Position numbers and translations under genes: made by a program
Origin: Nitrococcus mobilis
Lineage (GTDB): Bacteria; Pseudomonadota; Gammaproteobacteria; Nitrococcales; Nitrococcaceae
Length of the DNA stretch: 40,383 nucleotides
Assembly: GCA_024102725.1 (NCBI GenBank)
Contig: JAGFJL010000139.1
Span: 1 to 40,383 of the forward strand
Reading direction: 5' to 3'
Shown: positions 28,193-38,234 of the stretch, piece by piece
Layout: each line of letters opens with the position of its first letter
Position numbering within the stretch: the stretch's first letter is position 1
The notes under the pieces: model-generated
What the model was told of the DNA's origin: nothing
Seen by the model: only the letters and a program-made list of their open reading frames with translations
The model's database searches: none

Positions 28193-28553
28193 CGGGCAAG
28201 TACCGAGCGGGCACTGCCACGCTCAGGCGCCGCGTACCCAGCAGGCTGTTGGCGCCCAGGCGCAGAACGCGCTCGATGGCGCCGCCCAGCGGTGGGCGTC
28301 TTGACACTTTTCGAATCGCACGCCCTTAAGCCGCCTTCATCCGCCACGACCCGGCGAAGCGTCTCGATCGGCGCTTTATTTCAGTAGGGTCGCACACTGT
28401 TGTTCAGTATAGCGCGCCGAAGAACTCGATTCGCAGTGGGCGGGATGAGGTGGCTTGGGTACCGTGCACAATGTATTTAAACAAGACCCGACCCCACTTT
28501 GTTCCACGACCCCACTTTGTTCCAGCCTCCCCGCCTCGTCGGGCTTCGCTTGC
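28193..28553. other. Intergenic stretch between the accessory segment and tonB
   Basis: 361 nt with no gene I can support. It is probably the right border of the accessory segment. It contains a tandem 18-bp repeat at 28489-28524 and no recognisable terminator for tonB. Confidence 0.5.
28489..28524. repeat. Two tandem copies of an 18-bp unit
   Basis: CGACCCCACTTTGTTCCA occurs twice, exactly and without spacing (28489-28506 and 28507-28524), about 30 nt past the tonB stop. Repeated end sequences of this sort are seen at the tips of some insertion sequences. I see no transposase here. Confidence 0.8.
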
Positions 28554-29498
28554 TTAGCGTAGCGAAAATCGAACCGGAATAACCAACTCCAGGCGCGCCT
28601 GGTGCATGTCCTGCGGCATCGCAGGCAGCGGATTCGCCCGCTCGATCATCGCTTTCACCGCCCGATCAAGGATGGCTGAACCGGCGCTTTGCCGGATACG
28701 GTAATCCAACACCTGCCCCTGGCGATCCATGACGAAGTAGAGCAGCGCCGTACCCTCGAGGCGACGCAGTTGGGCACGACGCGGATAGCGCTTGTGCCGC
28801 TCCAACCAGGCCCGGATGAGTGCCGCATAATCAGCGACCGCGCCGGGTGATCCTCCGCCCGAGGTTGCATCGCCATGGTCACTCGCCTGCTCGGCCGTCT
28901 GTCCAGGGCTAGCCGTTGCGCCCTTGGCCGAAGGCGTCAACGCGGCCGTGCGTTCGCTCGCCGAGCTATGGGCCGCGGTGCGAGGTTTGGGCGATAGCGG
29001 CGGCGGCGCTGCTTCGACTGCCTTTACCGGGGGCGGCTCGGGCTGCGGCGGCACGAGGGGCTTCGGAGCGCGCTCCCGCGGTGTGCTTTTGCGCGGCGCC
29101 TGCTCCACTACGGGCTCACTTTTGGCCGGCTTGACCGGGGTCGGCCGCGGTGTTGGAGCTTGCGGCTCATTGTCCACGACGGGCTCGAGCGGCTTTTGTT
29201 CTGCGACCGCAACCGTTTCATTTATTGGCGGGGCTGGGCGCGTCACCTCCGGCTTTGGCTCCGAGGCGGTTGGCTCGGGAGCTTTCGCTGAGTGCGCGGG
29301 CTCGGGCGGCGTATCGGCGCTCGCCTCAGCAGCTCCGCCGCCACCGGCCGGGCCTAATGAAATATCGATGCCACTGAAACCGGCGCTTTGGGCACTCGGC
29401 GGCGGCGTCTGCCACAAGAGCCCGAGCAGCATACCGGCATGTACGGCCGTTGCGATTGCAAACGCCGCCACCCAATGCCGGCTCGAGAGCGTTGTCAT
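28554..29498 (-). CDS. tonB: TonB energy-transducing protein
   Basis: 314 residues. An N-terminal signal-anchor (about 8-30, WVAAFAIATAVHAGMLLGLLW) is followed by a long Pro/Ala/Glu/Lys-rich periplasmic spacer (about 35-190). The TonB C-terminal domain contains YPRRAQLRRLEGTALLYFVMD and GQVLDYRIRQSAGSAILDRA and ends LELVIPVRFSL. TonB spans the periplasm and passes proton-motive energy from ExbBD to outer-membrane receptors for iron chelates, cobalamin and similar ligands. The ATG overlaps the upstream exbD stop by 4 nt. It is the last gene of exbB-exbD-exbD-tonB. Confidence 0.93.
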   Translation of the reverse strand: MTTLSSRHWVAAFAIATAVHAGMLLGLLWQTPPPSAQSAGFSGIDISLGPAGGGGAAEASADTPPEPAHSAKAPEPTASEPKPEVTRPAPPINETVAVAEQKPLEPVVDNEPQAPTPRPTPVKPAKSEPVVEQAPRKSTPRERAPKPLVPPQPEPPPVKAVEAAPPPLSPKPRTAAHSSASERTAALTPSAKGATASPGQTAEQASDHGDATSGGGSPGAVADYAALIRAWLERHKRYPRRAQLRRLEGTALLYFVMDRQGQVLDYRIRQSAGSAILDRAVKAMIERANPLPAMPQDMHQARLELVIPVRFSLR

Positions 29499-29896
29499 CC
29501 GGCTGGCACCGTCAGCAACCGCAACTTTACTACGCCGGCCCGGCGCAGCCGCTCCATAAGATCAACCACCCGCAGCCCCTCCGCCTGGCCGTCGGCCTTG
29601 ACCCGGACCACGGTCGGCCCACCGCTGCGGATGCGCTCGGCCATGGCTTTCTCAAGCGCGTCCGCACTCATCACCTCGCCATCCAAGGCAAGCCGTTTAT
29701 CGGCGGCAATCAGCACGGTCGCCTCCGATTCATGGGCCGGATGCTCATTGGCCGAGGCCGGTGGCTTGACCTTAAACGGATCGGCGGTGGTGAAACGCCC
29801 GGCCAGCATGAAAAAGATCAACAGCAGAAAGACCACGTTGATCAGTGGCAAGATATGCTCTTCGTCGTTTTTTGGGCGGCTCGGCTGAAACTGCAT
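29495..29896 (-). CDS. ExbD/TolR-family protein with Asn at the proton-pathway position
   Basis: 133 residues. A short cytoplasmic N-terminus, one membrane helix LPLINVVFLLLIFFMLAG (about 16-33), then a periplasmic domain (VLIAADKRLALDGEVMSADAL and VVRVKADGQAEGLRVVDLM). In ExbD, TolR and MotB the helix carries an essential Asp (E. coli ExbD Asp25). Here the aligned residue is Asn20, while the paralogue next door keeps Asp. It may therefore be a structural partner rather than a proton carrier. It lies 15 nt after the other exbD and overlaps tonB. Confidence 0.9.
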   Translation of the reverse strand: MQFQPSRPKNDEEHILPLINVVFLLLIFFMLAGRFTTADPFKVKPPASANEHPAHESEATVLIAADKRLALDGEVMSADALEKAMAERIRSGGPTVVRVKADGQAEGLRVVDLMERLRRAGVVKLRLLTVPAG

Positions 29897-29911
29897 AGCA
29901 AACCTCGCTCA

Positions 29912-30361
29912 CTACGGCGAACTACCGGCCAGTGATAGATCCTTTACCCCCGCGGCAGTAAGCCGATCGAACACGGTGATCGCCTCCTGTAGAACCACAC
30001 CATCCGCCAACCGAACCAAGACTCGCAACTCCGGTTGCCGCGCCAGTCGCTCTTTGACCCGGCCGGCAAGAGCTGCGCGTGTAACGGGAGCCCCGGCAAG
30101 GCGCAAACCATCCTGGCGCACCTCGATCAACACCGCTTGCCCGGTTGTGGAGCGGCCTCCCGTACGAACGGGGGTATTGAGCTCGATGGATCGCCAATTT
30201 GAAAATGAGGAAGCCAACATAAAGAAAACGAGGAGAATGAATACGACGTCGATGAGCGGTGTCAGACTAACCAGCGCCCGGCGCGGTCTGGGCCTATTCG
30301 CCAGCGACACGGGCGCGAAAGCCAACGCCGTCGGCGCGGAAGCCAGCGGTTTGCTGTTCAT
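29912..30361 (-). CDS. exbD: Biopolymer transport protein ExbD
   Basis: 149 residues. A cytoplasmic N-terminus of about 30 residues precedes the membrane helix SLTPLIDVVFILLVFFMLASSF, with the essential Asp at position 38. The periplasmic domain (VLIEVRQDGLRLAGAPVTRAAL and LRVLVRLADGVVLQEAITVFDRL) is typical. It forms the stator unit with ExbB that uses proton flow to energise TonB. The ATG at 30361 has GAGGGAG a few nt before it but lies inside the end of exbB, giving a 68-nt overlap in another frame. A longer open frame upstream is only exbB sequence read out of frame. Confidence 0.9.
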   Translation of the reverse strand: MNSKPLASAPTALAFAPVSLANRPRPRRALVSLTPLIDVVFILLVFFMLASSFSNWRSIELNTPVRTGGRSTTGQAVLIEVRQDGLRLAGAPVTRAALAGRVKERLARQPELRVLVRLADGVVLQEAITVFDRLTAAGVKDLSLAGSSP

Positions 30362-31079
30362 CGTCTCCCTCAGCGTTCGGTGCAAAATCCTCGGTAGCCT
30401 CCGCAAGCCCCAGCGTAAAGACCTGAGTAACCGTGCTCTGCATCTCGTGCGCCAAACGGTCGACTTTACGCTCCAACCAATTGACCACCACGACCACCGG
30501 TATCGCAACGGCAAGACCGACGGCGGTCGTCAGCAGTGCCTCCCAAATACCACCCGAGAGAATGGCCGGATCAACTTGATTGCCAGCCTGCTGAAGCTGC
30601 TGGAAAGCCGTGATCATACCCAACACCGTGCCGAACAGGCCAAGCAAGGGTGCCAGCGAAGCAATGACCTCGAGCGGGCGGAAATAAGAGCGTAGCGCCT
30701 CGAGTTGATCGGTTGCGACCCGGACGACCTCTTCGCGCACCTGCGCTTCCGAGACTTCCGAGAGCTCGCTGCGGCGCCGACCGCCAATTGCGAGTGCGAG
30801 AACCTGCACCACCGGATTGCGCGACCGGCGAGCCAATGCCATCGCTTCTTTGCCACGTCCACTGCGGTAGAGCCGGAGCATCTCGCCGGCGGTGCGTCGA
30901 TCGCCGAGCTGCAGGCTGCGGAATTGCCACAGTTTAAGGAATAGAATCGCGAGCGCAATAATGGACATGAGGCCTAGAATCACGACCACAGGCCCGCCGA
31001 CATCGATTAACTCACGCACACGCGCGAACGTGACGACTACGCTCGAGGAACCGATTTGACCCTCGTCCAATACATTCAT
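30294..31079 (-). CDS. exbB: MotA/TolQ/ExbB proton-channel family protein ExbB
   Basis: 261 residues with three membrane segments: GGPVVVILGLMSIIALAILFLKLW (about 28-51), LEVIASLAPLLGLFGTVLGMITAF (about 136-160) and GGIWEALLTTAVGLAVAIPVVVVVNWL (about 176-203). The LAPLLGLFGTVxGM and EALLTTAxGLxxAIP blocks are the signature of the family. It forms the pentameric ring around the ExbD dimer. The C-terminal 22 residues or so are encoded where exbD begins and look non-conserved, so the gene may have grown by readthrough. First gene of the operon. Confidence 0.92.
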   Translation of the reverse strand: MNVLDEGQIGSSSVVVTFARVRELIDVGGPVVVILGLMSIIALAILFLKLWQFRSLQLGDRRTAGEMLRLYRSGRGKEAMALARRSRNPVVQVLALAIGGRRRSELSEVSEAQVREEVVRVATDQLEALRSYFRPLEVIASLAPLLGLFGTVLGMITAFQQLQQAGNQVDPAILSGGIWEALLTTAVGLAVAIPVVVVVNWLERKVDRLAHEMQSTVTQVFTLGLAEATEDFAPNAEGDDEQQTAGFRADGVGFRARVAGE

Positions 31080-31385
31080 AAATGCGGACTCTCGTTGCTC
31101 CGAACAGGAGGATACCTTTGAGCCAAGAGTAGCACCGGCTCAATTATGAACACGAATACAATGCATTTCTATCAGGATGGCTTTTTAACATACCTCCCTG
31201 CAAAAACGCCAGGAAACCGCGGGGCCTTTTTCGATGCCAGGCGAGCCTGCCCGGGCCCAGATCCGCTGGAGCGGGCGAGTGTCTCCCTCCTCGGCTAGCC
31301 AGCCCAGGGGCACAGGGCTTATAGTTGTAAACTCGCTATTCAGCGTGGTCCGGTTCAGCTAACGAGTCACGAGTCCATTCTTGCC
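31080..31385. other. Divergent intergenic region exbB/moeB
   Basis: 306 nt. The part nearest exbB (about 31140-31200) is relatively AT-rich. It holds a minus-strand CATAAT that could be a -10, but no clear -35. I looked for a Fur box because TonB systems are usually iron-controlled; the best stretch matches the consensus in only about half its positions. Confidence 0.5.
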
Positions 31386-32186
31386 ATGAATGATGATCAA
31401 CTGCTTCGCTACAGCCGCCAAATTATGCTCCCTGGATTGGACATCGAAGGCCAGGAGAAGCTCCTTGAGAGCCGGGTATTGATCGTTGGCCTGGGTGGAC
31501 TGGGCTCGCCGGCGGCCATGTATTTGGCCGGTGCCGGCATCGGTACGCTCGTACTGGCGGATTTCGACCGGGTCGAGCTCTCCAATCTGCAGCGCCAGAT
31601 CATCCACCGCAGTGCCGATATCGGCCGCTTGAAGGTCGATTCGGCCGCCGCAGCCATTCAGGCGCTCAACCCGGAAGTTCAGGTGGAGTCGATCACGAAA
31701 ACGCTCGACTCGGATAATCTACCCACGCTGGTCGAAACCGTTGACTTGGTCGTGGACGGCAGCGATAACTTCGCTACCCGCTATGCGGTGAACGCCGCTT
31801 GCGTGACCGCCCGGCGCCCACTGGTCTCCGGTTCAGTGATCCGCATGGAGGGACAGGTCGCGGTGTTCCGCGCCGATCGCCCCGGCGAGCCCTGCTATCA
31901 CTGTGTCTATCCCGAGGCCGGCGAAGCCGGCGAGACCTGCAGCGAAACCGGTGTCATGGCCCCGCTGCCGGGCGTCATCGGCAGTATTCAGGCGGTAGAA
32001 GCCATAAAGAACCTGGTGGGGCTCGGGCAACCGCTCGATTCTCGGTTGCTGATCGTCGAGGCCATGACCATGCAATTCCGTATTCTGCGGCTGCGCTCGG
32101 ATCCGCGCTGCCCGGTCTGCGGCGCCCGCGAGAGCATTGCGCCAGGAACGCCCGTCGCCACGACAACGGCTGGCCTCACTCGATAA
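31386..32186 (+). CDS. moeB: HesA/MoeB/ThiF-family adenylyltransferase, probably molybdopterin-synthase MoeB
   Basis: 266 residues (E. coli MoeB 249). It adenylates the C-terminal Gly of MoaD (or ThiS) so that sulfur can be added, for molybdopterin or thiazole synthesis. The nucleotide site GLGGLGSP is at 35-42, followed by [16 protein letters not shown] and [10 protein letters not shown]. Zinc is held by Cys170/Cys173 and Cys242/Cys245. Cys185 matches the conserved active-site-loop Cys of MoeB. MoeB and ThiF cannot be fully separated by eye. A molybdoenzyme at the left edge makes the cofactor role relevant. Its end overlaps convergent gatB by 11 nt. Confidence 0.88.
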   Translation: MNDDQLLRYSRQIMLPGLDIEGQEKLLESRVLIVGLGGLGSPAAMYLAGAGIGTLVLADFDRVELSNLQRQIIHRSADIGRLKVDSAAAAIQALNPEVQVESITKTLDSDNLPTLVETVDLVVDGSDNFATRYAVNAACVTARRPLVSGSVIRMEGQVAVFRADRPGEPCYHCVYPEAGEAGETCSETGVMAPLPGVIGSIQAVEAIKNLVGLGQPLDSRLLIVEAMTMQFRILRLRSDPRCPVCGARESIAPGTPVATTTAGLTR

Positions 32187-33624
32187 TCTTGCAGCCACCG
32201 AGCTTTTCTTGCAGCAACTCGTTGACGAGCTGCGGGTGGGCTTGACCCTTCGTTGCTTTCATCACCTGACCCACAAAAAATCCCAGCAGCTTCTCCTTAC
32301 CGGCGCGGTATTGCTGCGCCTGGTTCGGATTAGCTGCGATGACCTCCTCAATAACGGCCTCGAGGGCGGAACGATCGGTGAGCTGTTTCAGTCCGCGCTG
32401 CTCGATCACGGCATCGGCCCCACCTTCGCCGTTCCACATGGCCTCGAAGACCTCCTTGGCAATTTTGCCCGATAAGGTATTGTCCTTGATTCGCTGGAGC
32501 AAAACGCCAAGCATCTCGGAACTAACCGGCGCCTCGGTAATATCGAGCCCCGCCTTGTTCAAGGCCCCGGCCAATTCCCCCATGACCCAATTGCCGGCCA
32601 ACTTGGCATCGGCGCACCGTGCCGCCACCGCCTCGAAATAATCGGCCAGGGCGCGGCTTGCGGTCAACACCGTGCTGTCGTAGGCATCCAACCCATAGTC
32701 CCGCATGAAACGCTCGCGCTTGGCATCGGGAAGCTCCGGCAGCGTCTTGCGAACTTCCTCGATCAATGCGGGCTCGATCTCCAACGGCAATAGATCCGGA
32801 TCGGGGAAGTAGCGATAGTCGTTCGCCTCCTCCTTGGTCCGCATCGAGCGGGTCTCATTGCGGCTGGTGTCAAACAAACGCGTCTCCTGCACTACCTCGC
32901 CGCCGGCCTCCAGCAACTCGATTTGGCGCTGGATTTCGTAATTGATGGCACGCTCGACGAAGCGGAAGGAATTGACGTTCTTCACCTCGGTCCGAGTTCC
33001 CAGGCGCTGCTCACCCAGCGGGCGCACCGAGATATTGGCGTCACAGCGGAAAGAGCCCTCTTGCATGTTGCCATCACTGATCTCCAAATAGCGCACCAAG
33101 CTGTGCAGCTTCTTCATATACGCTACAGCCTCTTTCGCCGAGCGCATATCCGGAGCCGAAACCACTTCGATCAGCGGCGTTCCGGCACGGTTTAAATCGA
33201 TTGCGGTAACCTGCTCGAAGCCCTCATGCAAGGACTTGCCGGCGTCCTCCTCCAGATGCGCCCGGATAATTCCGATGCGCTTGCTCACACCACCGTCGAG
33301 CTCGATATTGAGCTCGCCATCGGCCACGACCGGCAGTTCGTATTGTGAGATCTGATAGCCCTTGGGCAGGTCCGGGTAGAAGTAATTCTTGCGGGCGAAT
33401 ACCGAGCGCGGCGCAATGGTCGCTCCCAGCGCAAGACCCAGTTTCACGGCCATGCGCACAGCCTGCTCATTGAGCACGGGTAATACACCGGGCATGCCGA
33501 GGTCGATGGCACAGGCCTGGGTATTGGGTGCCGCGCCATAGGCTGTCGCCGCCCCGGAGAAGATCTTGGTCTTGGTCGCCAGCTGAATATGGATTTCGAG
33601 CCCGATGACCGCTTCCCAGTCCAT
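32176..33624 (-). CDS. gatB: Aspartyl/glutamyl-tRNA amidotransferase subunit B
   Basis: 482 residues. The kinase/tRNA-binding subunit of GatCAB, which converts Glu-tRNA(Gln) and/or Asp-tRNA(Asn) to the amidated forms. The N-terminus [12 protein letters not shown], the [13 protein letters not shown] block, and [23 protein letters not shown] and [13 protein letters not shown] are family signatures. The C-terminal YqeY-like tail domain ends [10 protein letters not shown]. It is the last gene of gatC-gatA-gatB; the 60-nt gap to gatA is empty. Confidence 0.97.
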   Translation of the reverse strand: MDWEAVIGLEIHIQLATKTKIFSGAATAYGAAPNTQACAIDLGMPGVLPVLNEQAVRMAVKLGLALGATIAPRSVFARKNYFYPDLPKGYQISQYELPVVADGELNIELDGGVSKRIGIIRAHLEEDAGKSLHEGFEQVTAIDLNRAGTPLIEVVSAPDMRSAKEAVAYMKKLHSLVRYLEISDGNMQEGSFRCDANISVRPLGEQRLGTRTEVKNVNSFRFVERAINYEIQRQIELLEAGGEVVQETRLFDTSRNETRSMRTKEEANDYRYFPDPDLLPLEIEPALIEEVRKTLPELPDAKRERFMRDYGLDAYDSTVLTASRALADYFEAVAARCADAKLAGNWVMGELAGALNKAGLDITEAPVSSEMLGVLLQRIKDNTLSGKIAKEVFEAMWNGEGGADAVIEQRGLKQLTDRSALEAVIEEVIAANPNQAQQYRAGKEKLLGFFVGQVMKATKGQAHPQLVNELLQEKLGGCKIIE

Positions 33625-33684
33625 GCCTGCCTCTCTCTAGTCCCAGAAATTCAGTGCGCCGCCGCTTATCGGCAGCCACCCGGC

Positions 33685-35139
33685 TCACTCATAGCCGGGT
33701 GGTATGCGCGCATGCCAATCGGTCTCCTGCTGATACCGATGTCCCACATTGAGCAATCGCTCCTCAGCAAAGAAATTGCTTATGAGCTGGAGCCCCACCG
33801 GCCGTCCTGCGGCGAAACCCGCCGGAATCGACAGCGCGGGCAAACCCGCCAGGTTGACTGCGATCGTGTAGATATCCGATAAGTACATTTGCACCGGGTC
33901 TGAGGTTTTCTCGCCCAGATCGAAGGCCGCCGTCGGCGCGGTCGGCCCCAGGATGACATCCACTTCCTCGAAAGCGCGGATAAAATCGTCCCGGATCATG
34001 CGGCGCACCTGCTGCGCCTTGAGGTAATAGGCATCGTAGTAACCCGCCGAGAGCACGTAAGTGCCCACCATGATGCGGCGCTTGACCTCGGCGCCAAAAC
34101 CCTCGCCGCGGGTACGCTCATACATGTCCTCCAGATCCCGAGGTTGGATACAGCGATAGCCGTACCGCACCCCATCGTAACGGGAGAGGTTGGAGGAGGC
34201 CTCGGCCGGGGCGATCACATAATAGACCGGCACCGCCAGGTGCGAATTGGGCAACGAGATCTCCTTGATTTGCGCACCCAAACGCCGCACCACCTCGATC
34301 GCTGCCTGAATGAGGTCGCCGACCGCCGGACTCAGCCCCGCACCGAAGTATTCTTTGGGCAGACCGATCGTCAAGCCCGTCAGCGGCGCATCGATACCGG
34401 CCGCATAGCGCGGCACCGGGCGCTCGACGCAGGTAGAATCGCGCGGATCGAAACCCGCCATCACCTCGAGCAGCCAGGCCAGATCTTCTACGGTACGCGC
34501 CATCGGTCCGCCCTGATCCAAGCTCGAAGCAAAGGCGATCATGCCGTACCGGGAGACTCGCCCATAGGTTGGTTTGAGTCCGCTGATGCCGCACAGCGCC
34601 GCCGGCTGACGGATGGAGCCGCCCGTATCCGTACCCGTCGCTGCCGGCACCAGCCGCGCTGCCACAGCTGCGGCTGAACCACCCGAGGACCCGCCCGGCA
34701 CGGCCGTATCGACCCAAGGGTTGTGCACCGGGCCGAAGAAACTGGTCTCGTTAGACGAGCCCATAGCGAACTCGTCCATGTTGGTCTTGCCTACCATGAC
34801 CGCGCCCGCAGCCTTCAAACGCTCGACCACATGCGCATCGTAGGGGGCAATGAAATTATCCAGCATGCGGCTACCGCAGCTGGTCTTCACCCCCTGGGTA
34901 CAGAAAATATCCTTGTGAGCGATTGGAATACCGGTGAGCGCTCCACCCCGACCAGCGGCCCGAGTGCTATCGGCCGTCTGTGCGGCGGCCAAAGCCTGCT
35001 CCTCGGAGACGGTGATGAACGCGTTGAGCTTCGAGTCGAGCCGCCGGATGCGCTCCAAACACGCCTGTGTGAGCTCGATACTGGTAAAGTCACCGCTGCG
35101 CAGACCCGCCGCCAGCTGCGCAATGGTTTTTTTGTGCAT
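33685..35139 (-). CDS. gatA: Aspartyl/glutamyl-tRNA amidotransferase subunit A
   Basis: 484 residues, amidase-signature family. It releases ammonia from glutamine and channels it to GatB. The catalytic Ser-cisSer-Lys triad is Lys76 (IAHKD), Ser151 ([10 protein letters not shown]) and Ser175 ([11 protein letters not shown]), positions matching S. aureus GatA minus three. [11 protein letters not shown] and the C-terminal [10 protein letters not shown] are also typical. It lies 83 nt after gatC. Confidence 0.97.
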   Translation of the reverse strand: MHKKTIAQLAAGLRSGDFTSIELTQACLERIRRLDSKLNAFITVSEEQALAAAQTADSTRAAGRGGALTGIPIAHKDIFCTQGVKTSCGSRMLDNFIAPYDAHVVERLKAAGAVMVGKTNMDEFAMGSSNETSFFGPVHNPWVDTAVPGGSSGGSAAAVAARLVPAATGTDTGGSIRQPAALCGISGLKPTYGRVSRYGMIAFASSLDQGGPMARTVEDLAWLLEVMAGFDPRDSTCVERPVPRYAAGIDAPLTGLTIGLPKEYFGAGLSPAVGDLIQAAIEVVRRLGAQIKEISLPNSHLAVPVYYVIAPAEASSNLSRYDGVRYGYRCIQPRDLEDMYERTRGEGFGAEVKRRIMVGTYVLSAGYYDAYYLKAQQVRRMIRDDFIRAFEEVDVILGPTAPTAAFDLGEKTSDPVQMYLSDIYTIAVNLAGLPALSIPAGFAAGRPVGLQLISNFFAEERLLNVGHRYQQETDWHARIPPGYE

Positions 35140-35222
35140 AGTTCTTGGATCCTGTCAAACGGGGTCGGGACCCTAGGTTTGCAAACCAATCGCACACGCA
35201 GGCACTGCTGCTGGTGCACGAG

Positions 35223-35510
35223 TCACTCGATCACCTTTGGCACCAAATACAGTCCATCTTGCGTAGCCGGTGCGATGGACTGGAACAGCTCACGCTGATC
35301 CTCCTCCTCGACCACATCCGCGCGCAGCCGTTGCGGCATCTCGAGCGGGTGGGCCAACGGCGCCGTGCCCTCGGTTGCAACCGAACCCAACTGCTCCACG
35401 AAATCGAGAATTCTCGATAGATTTTCCACGTAGGCCGGTATATCGTTGCGGTCTATTGCAAGACGTGCAAGATGTGCAATTTCTCGAACCTGCGAGGGTC
35501 CAAGGGACAT
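35223..35510 (-). CDS. gatC: Aspartyl/glutamyl-tRNA amidotransferase subunit C
   Basis: 95 residues. The small linker subunit that wraps around the GatA-GatB interface. It starts MSLGPSQVREIAHLARLAID and includes ILDFVEQLGSVATEGTAPLAHPLEM and ending GLYLVPKVIE, the family pattern at normal length. GGAG lies nine nt before the ATG. First gene of gatCAB and divergent from mreB, an arrangement shared with Pseudomonas. Confidence 0.95.
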   Translation of the reverse strand: MSLGPSQVREIAHLARLAIDRNDIPAYVENLSRILDFVEQLGSVATEGTAPLAHPLEMPQRLRADVVEEEDQRELFQSIAPATQDGLYLVPKVIE

Positions 35511-35548
35511 AGTGTAAGACTCCGTTCAATCAAGCGATAAATCAAAAA

Positions 35549-36674
<1,126 letters not shown>

Positions 36675-36854
36675 CCGAGTTACTCCTTTAGCGGGGCTGC
36701 GATGCCGTTCACGGACTCAAACAACGCCATGTCCCAAAATGCTACCCAGTTACTACGGCGATCGGCCATAGGCGGGTGATCGACACCGCTCGATAGACGC
36801 GATCGTCAGAGTTATTCGTAATATCGACGTAACACCGAGTTTTGGGAGCACGCC

Positions 36855-37742
36855 ATCAAGCCGCTGTTTAGACAAGGCCCATCGATCACGGCACGCGTCA
36901 TCGTGCTGGCCCTGCTCTCGATATTGCTAATGGCGCTGGACCAACGACAAGGCGTGCCCGAACCCGTCCGCTATACGCTCGCCGCGATGGTGTATCCTAT
37001 TCGGGTGGTGGCGGATTTTCCCTTCGAGATGGGCAGCGTGCTCGCGCGGGAGCTCTCGGGGCGGCGCCAATTGATGGCGGAGAACGAGCGCCTACAGGCC
37101 CGACGACTCCTTAACGAAGTGCGGCTACAAAAGCTCGACGCACTCGAAGAAGAGAATATTCGCTTGCGTCAACTGCTCGGTTCATCCTACCACATCGGGG
37201 AGCCGGTGTTGATCGCGCCGCTGATGCGCATCGACCTGGATCCATACAGCCACTTAATACAGATCGGCAAAGGTATCCGCGACGGCGTCTTCCGCAGCCA
37301 ACCCGTACTCGATGCCAATGGCATAGTCGGCCAGGTGGACAAAGCGGGGCCGCTCAGTGCCATAGTACGGCTGATCACCGATCCCAGCCACGCTATTCCC
37401 GTGCGGGTCAACCGCAACGGCATCCGCAGCATCGCCGTGGGTACCGGCAACCCCCACCAACTGAAGCTGACCAACCTCCCCAACAACACGGATATTCGAG
37501 TAGGCGATTTACTGATCAGCTCGGGTTTGGGCGGGCGCTTTCCGCGCGGCTACCCGGTGGCACGCGTGGAATCCGTTACCACGGATCCAGGACCGGCATT
37601 CGCGCGGGTGCTCGCCACCCCTACGGCGGCGCTGGATCGGTTGCAGGAGGTGCTATTGGTCAAGCGCGATCAGCAAGCCGTGCGGCTGGCAAGCACCAAC
37701 GAGAAAATCGACCCGCCGCCGGGGAAACAGCCCGGTCCGTAA
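36855..37742 (+). CDS. mreC: Rod-shape-determining protein MreC, apparent AUC start
   Basis: About 295 residues. One N-terminal membrane helix (about 13-30), a coiled coil rich in Glu, Leu and Arg (about 60-105), then the periplasmic beta-barrel domain with LIQIGKGIRDGVFRSQPV, GIVGQVD and VGDLLISSGLGGRFPRGYPVA. It links MreB to PBP2 and activates it. The conserved beginning, KPLFRQGPS like E. coli MKPIFSRGPS, is preceded by ATC at 36855, with GGGAG eight nt upstream. There is no in-frame ATG, GTG or TTG between the TAA at 36819 and GTG 36903, which would cut into the membrane helix. So an AUC start, or a base error, is the simplest reading. Confidence 0.9.
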   Translation: MKPLFRQGPSITARVIVLALLSILLMALDQRQGVPEPVRYTLAAMVYPIRVVADFPFEMGSVLARELSGRRQLMAENERLQARRLLNEVRLQKLDALEEENIRLRQLLGSSYHIGEPVLIAPLMRIDLDPYSHLIQIGKGIRDGVFRSQPVLDANGIVGQVDKAGPLSAIVRLITDPSHAIPVRVNRNGIRSIAVGTGNPHQLKLTNLPNNTDIRVGDLLISSGLGGRFPRGYPVARVESVTTDPGPAFARVLATPTAALDRLQEVLLVKRDQQAVRLASTNEKIDPPPGKQPGP

Positions 37743-37744
37743 GC

Positions 37745-38227
37745 GTGCGAGCGCACTCCGCTGCCCGGATCATCCTGTTGAGCCTGCTGGCGGGCTTGGT
37801 TTTGACTGTCCTACCGTTGCCGATGTGGGCAAGACCACTGCGCCCCGAATGGACCGCCCTGATTCTCATCTATTGGTGTATGGCACTGCCCCAACGGGTC
37901 GGGGTCACCGTGGCGTGGACCGTCGGGCTGCTGCAGGATGTGCTGCAGGGATTCCTGCTCGGAGCGCATGCGCTCGCCTTCGGCGTTGTCGCTTTCCTCA
38001 CACTCAAACTGCATCAGCGGATTCGAGTCTTTCCACTGTGGCAACAGGCTTTGAGTACGCTTCTGTTGCTGCTGGTCATACGGTTGATTTTGCTGTGGGT
38101 CCGGGGACTGAGCGGCCAGCCGGGCGCCGATTGGCAATACTGGCTGCCGGCGCTGACGGGTACCGCGCTCTGGCCACCTCTATTCCTTGGTCTGCGCGCG
38201 GTTCGCCGCCGCTTCCAGGTGCAGTAG
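37745..38227 (+). CDS. mreD: Rod-shape-determining membrane protein MreD
   Basis: 160 residues with five hydrophobic segments, e.g. IILLSLLAGLVLTVLPLP, WTALILIYWCMALP, LGAHALAFGVVAFLTLKL and ALSTLLLLLVIRLILLWV. GLLQDVLQGFLLGAHAL is the MreD signature. It is the inner-membrane partner of MreC in the elongasome. It starts with GTG two nt after the mreC stop, so translation is probably coupled. Length is close to E. coli MreD (162). Confidence 0.93.
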   Translation: MRAHSAARIILLSLLAGLVLTVLPLPMWARPLRPEWTALILIYWCMALPQRVGVTVAWTVGLLQDVLQGFLLGAHALAFGVVAFLTLKLHQRIRVFPLWQQALSTLLLLLVIRLILLWVRGLSGQPGADWQYWLPALTGTALWPPLFLGLRAVRRRFQVQ

Positions 38228-38234
38228 CGCCGTC

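Noticed and set aside
28193..28347. Minus-strand open frames (e.g. 27966-28307) as a gene
   Set aside because: They run antisense over the small 79-residue gene, have no ribosome site and no recognisable motif.
31140..31200. A Fur box upstream of exbB
   Set aside because: The best 19-nt stretch agrees with the Fur consensus at only about nine positions, near what AT-rich DNA gives by chance.
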